Assembly: GCA_027080245.1 (NCBI GenBank)
Contig: JALWSN010000556.1
Span: 1 to 11,327, forward strand
Origin: Ignavibacteriales bacterium
Lineage (GTDB): Bacteria > Bacteroidota > Ignavibacteria > Ignavibacteriales > Melioribacteraceae
Length of the DNA: 11,327 nt
Reading direction: 5' to 3'
The notes under the pieces were generated by a model. It was not told the origin of the DNA, searched no databases, and saw only the letters and a program-made list of their open reading frames with translations. The position numbers were made by a program, and so were the translations under genes. Shown here piece after piece: positions 1 through 7,542 of this stretch (position 1 is the stretch's first letter; each line of letters begins with the position of its first letter).

Positions 1-2
1 TG

Positions 3-3000
3 CCTTCGGACGTTTTTGTGCAGGACATTTGGGGAAACAGAAAGCAAGTTGCGCGGCAGGACAGGCAGGTAACGGCTCTGGATTACGTGTTCAACCCAAA
101 GGAAAGAGGTAGTTACAATATGAATCCCAAGCTTAGCGACCCGAAAAAAGTTTGGGGCGGAATGATGAAGTTACTCTCTTCAACGGCGAACAATTTAGTG
201 GAAGAAAATATTCAGTTTATTGAATTTTGGATGGACGTAGAAGAAGCTCCGCCTGATGCAAAGCTTTACATTGATTTAGGCGAAATTAGCGAGGACGTAA
301 TTCCCAACGGACTGCTTGACACTGAGGACAAAAACCAGAACGACATTGTGGACCCCGGGGAAGACACCGGTCTGGACGGATTAACCGACGAGCAGGAAAG
401 GGCAAGAGATACGGTTGGATTAGGTCCCGACCCTTCGGGCGATGATTTTTCTTTTGAGTTAACATCGAACCCCGATTACTCAAGAATTAACGGGACGGAA
501 GGCAACGCATCGCTGACGGACGTTGGAAGGCTGCCAAACACGGAAGATTTAAACAGAAATTTTACTCTGGACAGACTGAACAGCTATTTCCGTTACGAAG
601 TGCCTTTGGACACTGTCAACAAATTTATTGCAGGCGGCGGAGAAGGAAACAAAAAGTGGTATTTGTACAGAATTCCGCTGAAGGATTTCATTAAGAAAAT
701 AGGAGACCCGACTTTTACTCTGGTAGAATACATCCGTTTGTGGGTAGAAGGCGTAAACTCTCCGGTGCACATCAGGCTTGCGGAATTGAATTTGGTTGGC
801 AATCAGTGGCGTAAAACTTTACGACCGCCGGCGGTTACGGAAAACGACACGGTGCTTACCGTTTCAACAATTAACATTGAGGACAATCCCAACTACACAA
901 GTCCGCCGGGAGTGTTCCGTGAGCGGGACCGTACGCGCCCCGACGAAGTAGTTTACAAAAACGAGCAATCGCTTCAGCTTGTGTTCAAAGGGCTCGAGCA
1001 AGGCGATTACCGCGACGTAGTAAAATACCTTTACAAGCCGGTGAATTTGTTTAATTACAATCAGATGAAATTATTTGTTCACGGCGACGAGAACGACGCA
1101 GACCCGAACTCAATTTCCTACAAGGACGCCAACGGGAATTACAACGCGGAGGTTTATTTCAGATTTGGTTCGGACTCGTTGAATTTTTACGAATACCGTC
1201 AACCCGTTAAAGCTGGCTGGAACGAAATCAGCGTGGACTTCAAAGAAATTACAGCCATTAAAGCTGTGCGGGACAGCGCAAACGCGCTTTTTCAGATTCC
1301 CGTTCAGGGCAAAGAAGGCAGCTTTTACGGAATTAGGGGGAATCCGACTCTAACAAAAGTTTCCTTTTTTACCGTGGGGGTAATCAATCCGCGCAAGAAA
1401 GAACCTCAACCAAACGACGGAAGATTGTACGGCGACGTTTGGATCAATGAATTAAGATTGGTTGGCGCAGATAACACGCCCGGCTGGGCTTACACAGCAT
1501 CGGCTAATTTTAAAATTGCCGATTTAATGACAATTAATGCGAACATCGGAAGAACCGATCCATATTTTCACAAACTTGCTCAGAGGTTCGGCTCGAAAGT
1601 GGAAAGGAAATCCTGGGGCGTGAACGTGAGCTTAGACGTCAGCAAGCTAATCCCGTTTAATCTTAAAGGCTCGAATTTAAGAGTGAGTTTTTCCCACAAC
1701 GAATCGCTTTCCAATCCGCTTTACAAGCCGGGAACGGACATTAAAATGGAAGAGGCGATGAGCAGGGAGGAGAAACTGCTAATAGATTCGGGAGTGTCGC
1801 CATCGGATGCCAAGAAAATTGTAAATCAGTTAAAATCCGACGTGCAAACTTTGAACGTTTCCGACACGTGGAACATGAACAACATCAGGTTGCGAATACC
1901 TTCAAACAAATGGTACATTAGGGATATTATTAACAATTTAGCTTTCGGGTTTACTTTTAACAGGCGAATTTCCCGCAGTCCCACAGTTCAAATAAACAAA
2001 AATTGGACTTGGCGTGCGAACGCTTCTTATTCGTTGAATTTTAGCAGGAACAACTTTTTTTACCCGGCAAACATTCCCATTTTGGGCGAACCGTTGAAGT
2101 TGTTCAAAGATTACAGAAACGTAAAAGTTTATTTTACCCCTCAGAATTTCAACGTAAATTTTACGGCTAACCGAAAGTACAATTATTTGCAGAGCCGTCC
2201 GATTCACGAAAACGAAACCTACCCCAAGCCCAATATTCAAAGGGATTTTACGGCAACTCGTTCGGCGAGTTTTAATTGGAAGATTACCGAGGGCGGGTTC
2301 ATTAATCTTTCGCTGGCGTACAAGCTAAACATTGCTTCCTCGTTGGCGTATTTGTTGACAGACGAGCAGGGGAACGAAAGAAGCGAGAAGGAAATCTGGA
2401 AGGAAATTTTTACGAGCGCGTTCTTTGGTAAGGATTACAATTACAACCAAACTTTTAGTTTAAGAACAAATCCCAAACTTCCGACGCTCTGGAATTTAGA
2501 CAGATTCTTCAGAATCTCGGCAGGCTACAACGTGAATTACAGGTGGCAGAACAATTTCCAGCAGGAGAATTTAGGGCGTTCGGCGGGATTTGCAAACACG
2601 ATTAACGCAAGTTTAAGCGTCAGGGTGAAGTCGTTGTTCGATCCATTATTTAAAACAAAGAAGCGGGTTGTTTCCAGCGGAATTAAGAGAACCGGCAGAT
2701 TCAGCAGAAGAAGGCGCGGCAGGGGGAACGTAAAACTGGAGACGCCGGACATTAAAAAAGCAAAGGAGAAAGCAGCCAAGGAGAAAAAGAAGGTCGAAGC
2801 GCCAAAAACGCCATTTTACATTAAAGCTTTGGGTTACCTTAAATCCTTTATTCATTGGACGTTGTTCGATTACGAGAACGTAAACATTAGGTTCAATCAA
2901 AACAATTCAATGGGCGGCTCGGGATTGCTGGGGACTCAAACTGGCTTTTCGAACTTCTGGGGATTCAGGCAGCAGCAACGCAAAGGTCCAACGAGGCTTT

Positions 3001-4070
3001 TCATGCTGGGACTTTCTTATGACGTGGGACCGCGCGCGCCGAACGGAAATCTTTCGGACAAATTCTCGCAGAAGAATTCCATTTCAATTAGCACCCAAAG
3101 GCCATTGTGGCAAGGGGCGAACATTACATTTAACTGGAACGTGAATTGGGGAATGAACAAGAGCGTTTCGATTTCTACGGACGAAATGGGAAATATCACA
3201 GTGGACAATTTGACATCCAACGGAACCTTGTCCAAAACGTTTTTAAGCTTTCCGTCCTTTTTAATTATTAAAAACGGGTTAAACAAAGTTGAAGAAATTT
3301 ACTTGGAAAATGGCGGTCCGGTTTCGGACAATCCCAACGCGGCTTTGTCCGACGCTTTTTTGAAAGGTTTCGAAACTTTCCCCTGGCTTTCGAGGGTTCC
3401 GTTTTTAAAGAATGTAATGAAATACATTCCCCGCCCCAATTGGAGGTTAAGTTGGAGCGGAATTGAAAAATACTGGATATTCAAGAAGTGGGCTAAGAGC
3501 ATTTCGTTAACGCACGCTTACACATCCAATTATTCCGAAGGTTGGCGCATTAACCCGGACGGATTGCAGGAGACTCAAACTCAAAAAGTAACTTACGGAT
3601 TTACGCCATTAATTGGCTTGAACGTTATGTTCAATTCCTTGTGGCACGGTAATTTTTCGGCTTCGTTCAAATTCGATTCCAAAAAGACTTACACGCTGGG
3701 TATTTCCACGCGGAACATTACCGAAGCCACAACGCAAAACATTTCATTAACAGCTACTTATTCCAAAAAGGGTTTCAGTATTCCGCTGTTTGGGTTATCT
3801 TTAAAGAATGATATTGAAATATCTTTGAGTTACACAAAAGGCAAAAATTCAATTGTAATATTCGACATGGACAAATATTCGGAGAACGGAAAACCGCAAG
3901 ACGGAACGACGCGGAGCGAGTTCGTACCGAGAATTAAATACATTTTAAGTTCGCGCGTAACGCTTTCGTTTTACTACAAGCGCTCCTCGGTAGAGCCTGA
4001 AGGCGCTTCGAGAATTCCGCCGACAACTACTAACGAAGGCGGTTTGGACGTGAGCATTAGAATTCAATAA
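3..4070 (+). CDS. sprA: SprA-type T9SS outer-membrane translocon protein, C-terminal part (5' end outside window)
   Basis: SprA (also called Sov) is the giant outer-membrane beta-barrel through which type IX secretion cargo leaves the periplasm, and it is needed for gliding in gliding species. The frame is open from the left edge. A GTG at 18 is only an internal Val, because the reading continues upstream as PSDVFVQDIWGN. About 1,355 codons are present, whereas SprA proteins are usually well over 2,000 residues, so roughly the C-terminal half is seen. Numbering from base 3, residues 1 to about 490 are a soluble-looking region with two Asp/Asn-rich stretches (about 106-122 and 179-190, NTEDLNRNFTLD). 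From about 494 (GWAYTASANFKIADL) onward, alternating polar/aromatic strands typical of an outer-membrane barrel run to the end (DVSIRIQ). A strongly basic Lys/Arg insert lies at about 884-937. The family call rests on overall resemblance and on the porX neighbour, and is high confidence. Confidence 0.9.
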   Translation, partial: PSDVFVQDIWGNRKQVARQDRQVTALDYVFNPKERGSYNMNPKLSDPKKVWGGMMKLLSSTANNLVEENIQFIEFWMDVEEAPPDAKLYIDLGEISEDVIPNGLLDTEDKNQNDIVDPGEDTGLDGLTDEQERARDTVGLGPDPSGDDFSFELTSNPDYSRINGTEGNASLTDVGRLPNTEDLNRNFTLDRLNSYFRYEVPLDTVNKFIAGGGEGNKKWYLYRIPLKDFIKKIGDPTFTLVEYIRLWVEGVNSPVHIRLAELNLVGNQWRKTLRPPAVTENDTVLTVSTINIEDNPNYTSPPGVFRERDRTRPDEVVYKNEQSLQLVFKGLEQGDYRDVVKYLYKPVNLFNYNQMKLFVHGDENDADPNSISYKDANGNYNAEVYFRFGSDSLNFYEYRQPVKAGWNEISVDFKEITAIKAVRDSANALFQIPVQGKEGSFYGIRGNPTLTKVSFFTVGVINPRKKEPQPNDGRLYGDVWINELRLVGADNTPGWAYTASANFKIADLMTINANIGRTDPYFHKLAQRFGSKVERKSWGVNVSLDVSKLIPFNLKGSNLRVSFSHNESLSNPLYKPGTDIKMEEAMSREEKLLIDSGVSPSDAKKIVNQLKSDVQTLNVSDTWNMNNIRLRIPSNKWYIRDIINNLAFGFTFNRRISRSPTVQINKNWTWRANASYSLNFSRNNFFYPANIPILGEPLKLFKDYRNVKVYFTPQNFNVNFTANRKYNYLQSRPIHENETYPKPNIQRDFTATRSASFNWKITEGGFINLSLAYKLNIASSLAYLLTDEQGNERSEKEIWKEIFTSAFFGKDYNYNQTFSLRTNPKLPTLWNLDRFFRISAGYNVNYRWQNNFQQENLGRSAGFANTINASLSVRVKSLFDPLFKTKKRVVSSGIKRTGRFSRRRRGRGNVKLETPDIKKAKEKAAKEKKKVEAPKTPFYIKALGYLKSFIHWTLFDYENVNIRFNQNNSMGGSGLLGTQTGFSNFWGFRQQQRKGPTRLFMLGLSYDVGPRAPNGNLSDKFSQKNSISISTQRPLWQGANITFNWNVNWGMNKSVSISTDEMGNITVDNLTSNGTLSKTFLSFPSFLIIKNGLNKVEEIYLENGGPVSDNPNAALSDAFLKGFETFPWLSRVPFLKNVMKYIPRPNWRLSWSGIEKYWIFKKWAKSISLTHAYTSNYSEGWRINPDGLQETQTQKVTYGFTPLIGLNVMFNSLWHGNFSASFKFDSKKTYTLGISTRNITEATTQNISLTATYSKKGFSIPLFGLSLKNDIEISLSYTKGKNSIVIFDMDKYSENGKPQDGTTRSEFVPRIKYILSSRVTLSFYYKRSSVEPEGASRIPPTTTNEGGLDVSIRIQ

Positions 4071-4071
4071 G

Positions 4072-4076
4072 AAAGG
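4072..4076 (+). promoter_or_regulatory. Shine-Dalgarno site of porX
   Basis: AAAGG lies 7 nt before the ATG at 4084, in the 13-nt gap after the sprA stop codon. It fixes the porX start and is compatible with co-transcription with sprA, since there is no room for an obvious terminator between them. Confidence 0.55.
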
Positions 4077-4083
4077 TAAAGAA

Positions 4084-5652
4084 ATGAAAAAAAGAATTTT
4101 GTGGGTCGACGACGAAATAGATTTGCTAAAGCCGCACATAATTTTACTCGCTGAAAAAGGTTACGACGTTGCTACTGTAACCAACGGCGAAGACGCAATT
4201 GCCGAGGTTCGTACTTCGAATTTCGATTTGATTTTTCTGGACGAAATGATGCCCGGGCTTGGCGGACTGGAAACCTTGCAGCGCATTAAGGAAATTGATC
4301 CCAACATACCCGTTGTAATGGTTACCAAAAGCGAGGAAGAAAGTTTAATGAACGACGCCATCGGCAGTAAAATATCGGATTATTTAATTAAGCCGATTAT
4401 GCCGTCGCAAATTTTAATGGTGTGCAAAAAGTTCCTTGAAAAAAGAAGAATTTCAACCGAGTACGTCGCCAAGGATTATCTGGAGGATTTTTCGTTCATT
4501 TCGCAAAGGTTAATGACCGCCTCGGATTACCAGGATTGGATTGAAATTTATTTGAAGCTGGTCAATTGGGATTTGGAATCTCAAACGCTTAAGGATATTG
4601 GCTTGAAGCAGAGCCTTGTTGACCAGAAAAAAGAAGCCAACCGCGAATTTTCCAAATTCATCGAAAATAATTATTTGGATTGGATTAATTCCCCGGACGA
4701 TTACGGAACGCCAATCCTTTCGCCGCAATTATTGGACAAGTTTGTAATTCCCGAGGTGGAAGATGCCGAAGGTCCGGTATTTTTATTTGTTCTGGATTGT
4801 TTGCGTTTGGATCAATGGCTGGTAATGGAAAAGCATTTGCGGGAGATGTTCAATATTAAAAAAGATTATTATTATTCCATTTTACCGACGGCGACCCCTT
4901 ACGCCCGCAATGCAATTTTCAGCGGAATGTTCCCTTACGAAATTCAGCAAAAGTACCCCGAGCTCTGGCAAAGCGGAAGGGACGACGAAAACAGTCAGAA
5001 CAAATATGAAAGGGAATTCCTTCAAAAGCATTTTGAAACAAGGCGGGTTAAGTTAAGGAACGAGTTAAAATACATGAAAATAATCGACCCTAAAGTAGGC
5101 AGGGGGTTTCAGCAAAATGTAGCCTCGCATCGAAACACTAATTTCATGGCTGTAGTAGTGAATTTCCTTGACATGATTGCGCACGGCAGAAGCGACAGCG
5201 AATTGCTTAAAGAAATAGCTCCGGACGAAGCCGCTTACCTTTCGCTTACAAACAGCTGGTTCGAGCATTCCTCGCTGCTGGAGACTTTTAAAGTGATTGC
5301 CGAAATGAAAAAAGCAAAGGTAATTGTTACTACCGACCACGGAAGCATCAGAGCTTTACGCGGGGCTAAGGTGCTGGGGGACAAGGACGCTTCGAAAAGT
5401 TTGCGGTTTAAATTCGGACGAAACCTCAGAGTGGACGACAAGCAGGCAATGTTAATTACCGATCCGCCGGAATACAAACTGCCTAACAGAGGCTCGACTA
5501 TTGGTTACATTATCGCCAAGGAAGATTATTATTTTGTTTACCCGACGGAATACCACAAGTTTTTGAACTACTACAAGGACACATTTCAGCACGGCGGTAT
5601 TTCAATGGAGGAGATGATTTTGCCTTTGGTTACAATGGAAAGCAAAGCTTGA
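4084..5652 (+). CDS. porX: PorX-like response regulator with C-terminal PglZ phosphatase-superfamily domain
   Basis: PorX is the cytoplasmic response regulator that, with the sensor PorY, controls type IX secretion genes in Porphyromonas and relatives. The 522-aa length fits the family. The receiver domain (about 1-120) has the acidic pair D9/D10, phospho-acceptor D53 (LIFLDEMMPG), T81 and K103 (DYLIKPI). A helical middle (about 120-215) leads to a PglZ domain of the alkaline-phosphatase superfamily. Visible metal or catalytic candidates are D238 (VLDCLRLDQW), T271 (PTATPYARN, the expected nucleophile), D363 and H367 (DMIAHG), D418/H419 (TTDHGS) and H503 (HGGISMEEM). All key positions are present, so both halves look active. 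In studied PorX the PglZ domain is a zinc phosphodiesterase acting on oligonucleotides; that activity here is an inference from homology. It lies 13 bp after sprA, and tsaE is next downstream. There is no DNA-binding helix-turn-helix domain. Confidence 0.92.
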   Translation: MKKRILWVDDEIDLLKPHIILLAEKGYDVATVTNGEDAIAEVRTSNFDLIFLDEMMPGLGGLETLQRIKEIDPNIPVVMVTKSEEESLMNDAIGSKISDYLIKPIMPSQILMVCKKFLEKRRISTEYVAKDYLEDFSFISQRLMTASDYQDWIEIYLKLVNWDLESQTLKDIGLKQSLVDQKKEANREFSKFIENNYLDWINSPDDYGTPILSPQLLDKFVIPEVEDAEGPVFLFVLDCLRLDQWLVMEKHLREMFNIKKDYYYSILPTATPYARNAIFSGMFPYEIQQKYPELWQSGRDDENSQNKYEREFLQKHFETRRVKLRNELKYMKIIDPKVGRGFQQNVASHRNTNFMAVVVNFLDMIAHGRSDSELLKEIAPDEAAYLSLTNSWFEHSSLLETFKVIAEMKKAKVIVTTDHGSIRALRGAKVLGDKDASKSLRFKFGRNLRVDDKQAMLITDPPEYKLPNRGSTIGYIIAKEDYYFVYPTEYHKFLNYYKDTFQHGGISMEEMILPLVTMESKA

Positions 5653-5654
5653 AT

Positions 5655-5714
5655 AATTATGAATGATGAATTATGAATTATGAATGATTTGGAAATGGTG
5701 AATTGTGAATGGTG
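5655..5714. repeat. AATTATGAAT-type degenerate tandem repeat in porX-tsaE spacer
   Basis: The 13-mer AATTATGAATGAT occurs perfectly at 5655-5667 and 5676-5688 (21-bp offset), with a partial AATTATG unit at 5669-5675. Diverged copies follow (AAATGGTGAATTGTGAATGG). This fills most of the 96-bp gap between porX and tsaE. It is a low-complexity intergenic repeat; function unknown. Confidence 0.75.
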
Positions 5715-5748
5715 TGTGGGTTTTTTGTTAGTTTAAAAAAACAGCAGG

Positions 5749-6168
5749 ATGGAAAGAGTAGTTGAAATAAAGGATTTGGATGAATTGCGGGAATTTGCCC
5801 GGGAGTTTGCAAAGAGATTAAACGACGGCGATTGCGTTGTTTTAACGGGGGATTTGGGCTCGGGCAAAACGACTTTTGTGAAAGAGCTTTGCAAAAATTT
5901 TGGAATTGAGAACGTGACGAGTCCTTCCTTTGCTATTATAAATGAATACGAAAACGAAAGGAAAATTTACCATTTGGATTTTTACAGAATTAAACGTTGG
6001 GAAGAGCTAATAAACATAGGCTATTTTGAACTTATTCAAAACGAAGAAGCAATTAAATTTATTGAGTGGGGAGATTTGTTTTCAAATGTTTTACCTTCTA
6101 AAAGAATTGAATTGAAATTTGAAATTGTTGAAGAAGACAAAAGGAAAATAACGATTGAAGAACATTAA
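5749..6168 (+). CDS. tsaE: tRNA t6A biosynthesis ATPase TsaE
   Basis: TsaE is the small P-loop ATPase that works with TsaB and TsaD to attach the threonylcarbamoyl group to A37 of ANN-decoding tRNAs in the cytoplasm. The 139 aa match the family's usual size. The Walker A motif is at residues 34-42 (GDLGSGKTT), followed by the characteristic TSPSFAIINEY (about 57-67), HLDFYR (75-80) and IEWGD (105-109). The ATG at 5749 puts the N-terminus where the family normally starts. The only purine-rich bases (CAGG) abut the start codon, so there is no convincing Shine-Dalgarno site. The 3' end overlaps tsaB by 14 nt in another frame, so the two t6A genes are probably translated together. tsaE next to a PorX-like gene is, as I recall, also seen in other Bacteroidota. 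Identification is secure. Confidence 0.95.
   Translation: MERVVEIKDLDELREFAREFAKRLNDGDCVVLTGDLGSGKTTFVKELCKNFGIENVTSPSFAIINEYENERKIYHLDFYRIKRWEELINIGYFELIQNEEAIKFIEWGDLFSNVLPSKRIELKFEIVEEDKRKITIEEH
6141..6145 (+). promoter_or_regulatory. Shine-Dalgarno site supporting a TTG start of tsaB
   Basis: AAGGA inside the end of tsaE precedes the TTG at 6155 by 9 nt. An in-frame stop at 6149-6151 bars any upstream start, and the next in-frame ATG is roughly 300 nt downstream, past essential motifs. A second TTG at 6176 lacks comparable spacing to a purine-rich site, so 6155 is preferred. Confidence 0.5.
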
Positions 6169-6817
6169 CGATGGTTTGCCAATATTAGCTATTGAAACAA
6201 GCGGCGAGGTTTGCAGCGTTGCGGTTTTTGTTAACGAGAAAGTTTACAGCGAAGTAAATTTAAATATTAAAAACATTCACTCGGAAAAAATTATTACTTT
6301 GGTTGAGCAGGCATTAAACAATGCGAAAGTTAAGCCCGGTGAGTTGAGTTCAATTGCAATTTCAATCGGACCTGGTTCTTTCACAGGCTTGAGAATCGGG
6401 CTTGCCACGGCAAAAGGTCTGGCGCTTGGTTGGCGGCTGCCGATTTGTCCTGTTAACACAATGGAAGCAATGGCTCTGCAAATCTCGGAATTTCTAAAAG
6501 AGGGAGAGGAGTTCTTCCTTGCTTTGAACGCTAATATTGAGGAAGCTTATTTGGCAAAATTCAAGAAAGAGGAACGCGGAGTAAAAAAAATTTTGGAAAT
6601 TGAACCGGTTAAAAAAAACTTAGTGAAAGAAAAAGTAAAAGGAGCGATTACTTTTGGAAACGTTAAAGCGGTGGAAGAATTAAAATATTTTTCTCAGTTG
6701 CGTAGTATTTACGTTGCTAAGTACGCTTATTTTTTTGGAAAAGATTTAGTAAGTTTTGATTTTGATTATTTGGAGCCTTGTTATTTTAAGGAGTTTTTAC
6801 CCGGGGGTAAAAAATGA
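6155..6817 (+). CDS. tsaB: tRNA t6A biosynthesis protein TsaB
   Basis: TsaB is a catalytically inert ASKHA-fold paralogue of TsaD that scaffolds the TsaB-TsaD-TsaE complex making t6A37 in tRNA. The 220 aa are normal for the family. Residues 9-25 (PILAIETSGEVCSVAVF) are the family's N-terminal strand-loop-strand. H42 lies in the IHSEK segment, and the most conserved block is SIGPGSFTGLRIGLATAKG (about 70-88). The gene must begin at a non-ATG codon. I chose TTG 6155, giving a short MKNINDG leader; TTG 6176 would begin at MPILAIETSG, which looks more like typical TsaB starts. It overlaps tsaE by 14 nt and ends in an ATGA overlap with the following DUF1573 gene. TsaD is not in the window. Confidence 0.94.
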   Translation: MKNINDGLPILAIETSGEVCSVAVFVNEKVYSEVNLNIKNIHSEKIITLVEQALNNAKVKPGELSSIAISIGPGSFTGLRIGLATAKGLALGWRLPICPVNTMEAMALQISEFLKEGEEFFLALNANIEEAYLAKFKKEERGVKKILEIEPVKKNLVKEKVKGAITFGNVKAVEELKYFSQLRSIYVAKYAYFFGKDLVSFDFDYLEPCYFKEFLPGGKK

Positions 6818-7542
6818 AAAGAGCAATAATTTTAATAGCGCTGTTAAGCGGGCTAAATTTTGCGCAGGTTTTAGGTCCGAGAATTTCTCTTAGCGAAAAG
6901 AGATTTGATTTCGGAAAAATTAAGCAGGGGGAAATCGTAAAGCACGATTTCAGAATAACAAACACGGGGGATGATCTTTTAATCATCAACTATATTAGGG
7001 CTTCGTGCGGGTGCACAGCGGCAAAGCCCGCAAAGACGGACTTAAAACCAAACGAATCCACAATGCTTCACGTTGAATTTAATTCCGCCCACAAAATCGG
7101 CAAGCAAATAAAACGGGTTTACATTTTGACAAATGACAAAAAAAATCCGCAAACTACTATTTTAATTACGGGGGAAGTATTTAAAAACGGAAGCAGTAAA
7201 AATTTAACCGCCAACGCCGCGCGCATTCAATTCGAAAAGCTTTATTTTGATTTCGGGACAATTCCCGAGGGTAAAGTAGTCGGCACAACCGTTAAATTTA
7301 AAAACACCGGAAGCGGAGTTCTAAGAATTAAAGATATTGAAACTTCCTGCGGATGCACGGCGGCTTTGATTTCAAAAAAAGTATTGAAGCCGGGCGAGGA
7401 GGGGAAGATAAGAATCGAATTTGATTCGACGCACAAACAGGGTAAAATTGCGCGCACGGTTACCGTTTATTCCAACGACGAGCAAAACTCGCGCAGCGTA
7501 ATAACAATATTTGCAAACGTAGTAAAAAAGGGGAATAAATGA
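6814..7542 (+). CDS. Secreted protein with two tandem DUF1573 domains
   Basis: The function is unknown; DUF1573 proteins are exported, Ig-like (ASPM/SPD-2/Hydin-related) beta-sandwich proteins common in Bacteroidota and Planctomycetota. The 242-aa product begins with a short signal peptide (about 1-18: basic MKR, hydrophobic core, NFAQ), so it should act in the periplasm or envelope. Two homologous repeats follow. The first has RFDFGKIKQGE, FRITNTGDDLL and SCGCT (C65, C67); the second has YFDFGTIPEGK, VKFKNTGSGVL and SCGCT (C179, C181). Each repeat ends with a hydrophobic strand, as in TILITGEV and VITIFANV. The paired cysteines could form disulfides or bind metal; this is inference. GGGGG at 6803-6807 lies 6 nt before the ATG. 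ATGA overlaps join it to tsaB upstream and accD downstream, so it is cotranslated with housekeeping genes. Confidence 0.85.
   Translation: MKRAIILIALLSGLNFAQVLGPRISLSEKRFDFGKIKQGEIVKHDFRITNTGDDLLIINYIRASCGCTAAKPAKTDLKPNESTMLHVEFNSAHKIGKQIKRVYILTNDKKNPQTTILITGEVFKNGSSKNLTANAARIQFEKLYFDFGTIPEGKVVGTTVKFKNTGSGVLRIKDIETSCGCTAALISKKVLKPGEEGKIRIEFDSTHKQGKIARTVTVYSNDEQNSRSVITIFANVVKKGNK

Noticed and set aside
1..17. True start of the first gene at GTG 18
   Set aside because: The frame is open to the edge and the upstream residues (PSDVFV) continue the SprA-like sequence, so the gene is a 5'-truncated fragment.
4084..5652. BREX/Pgl phage-defence PglZ protein, considered because of the PglZ domain
   Set aside because: The N-terminal receiver domain, the 522-aa length and the sprA neighbour match PorX; no brxC, pglX or other BREX genes are nearby.
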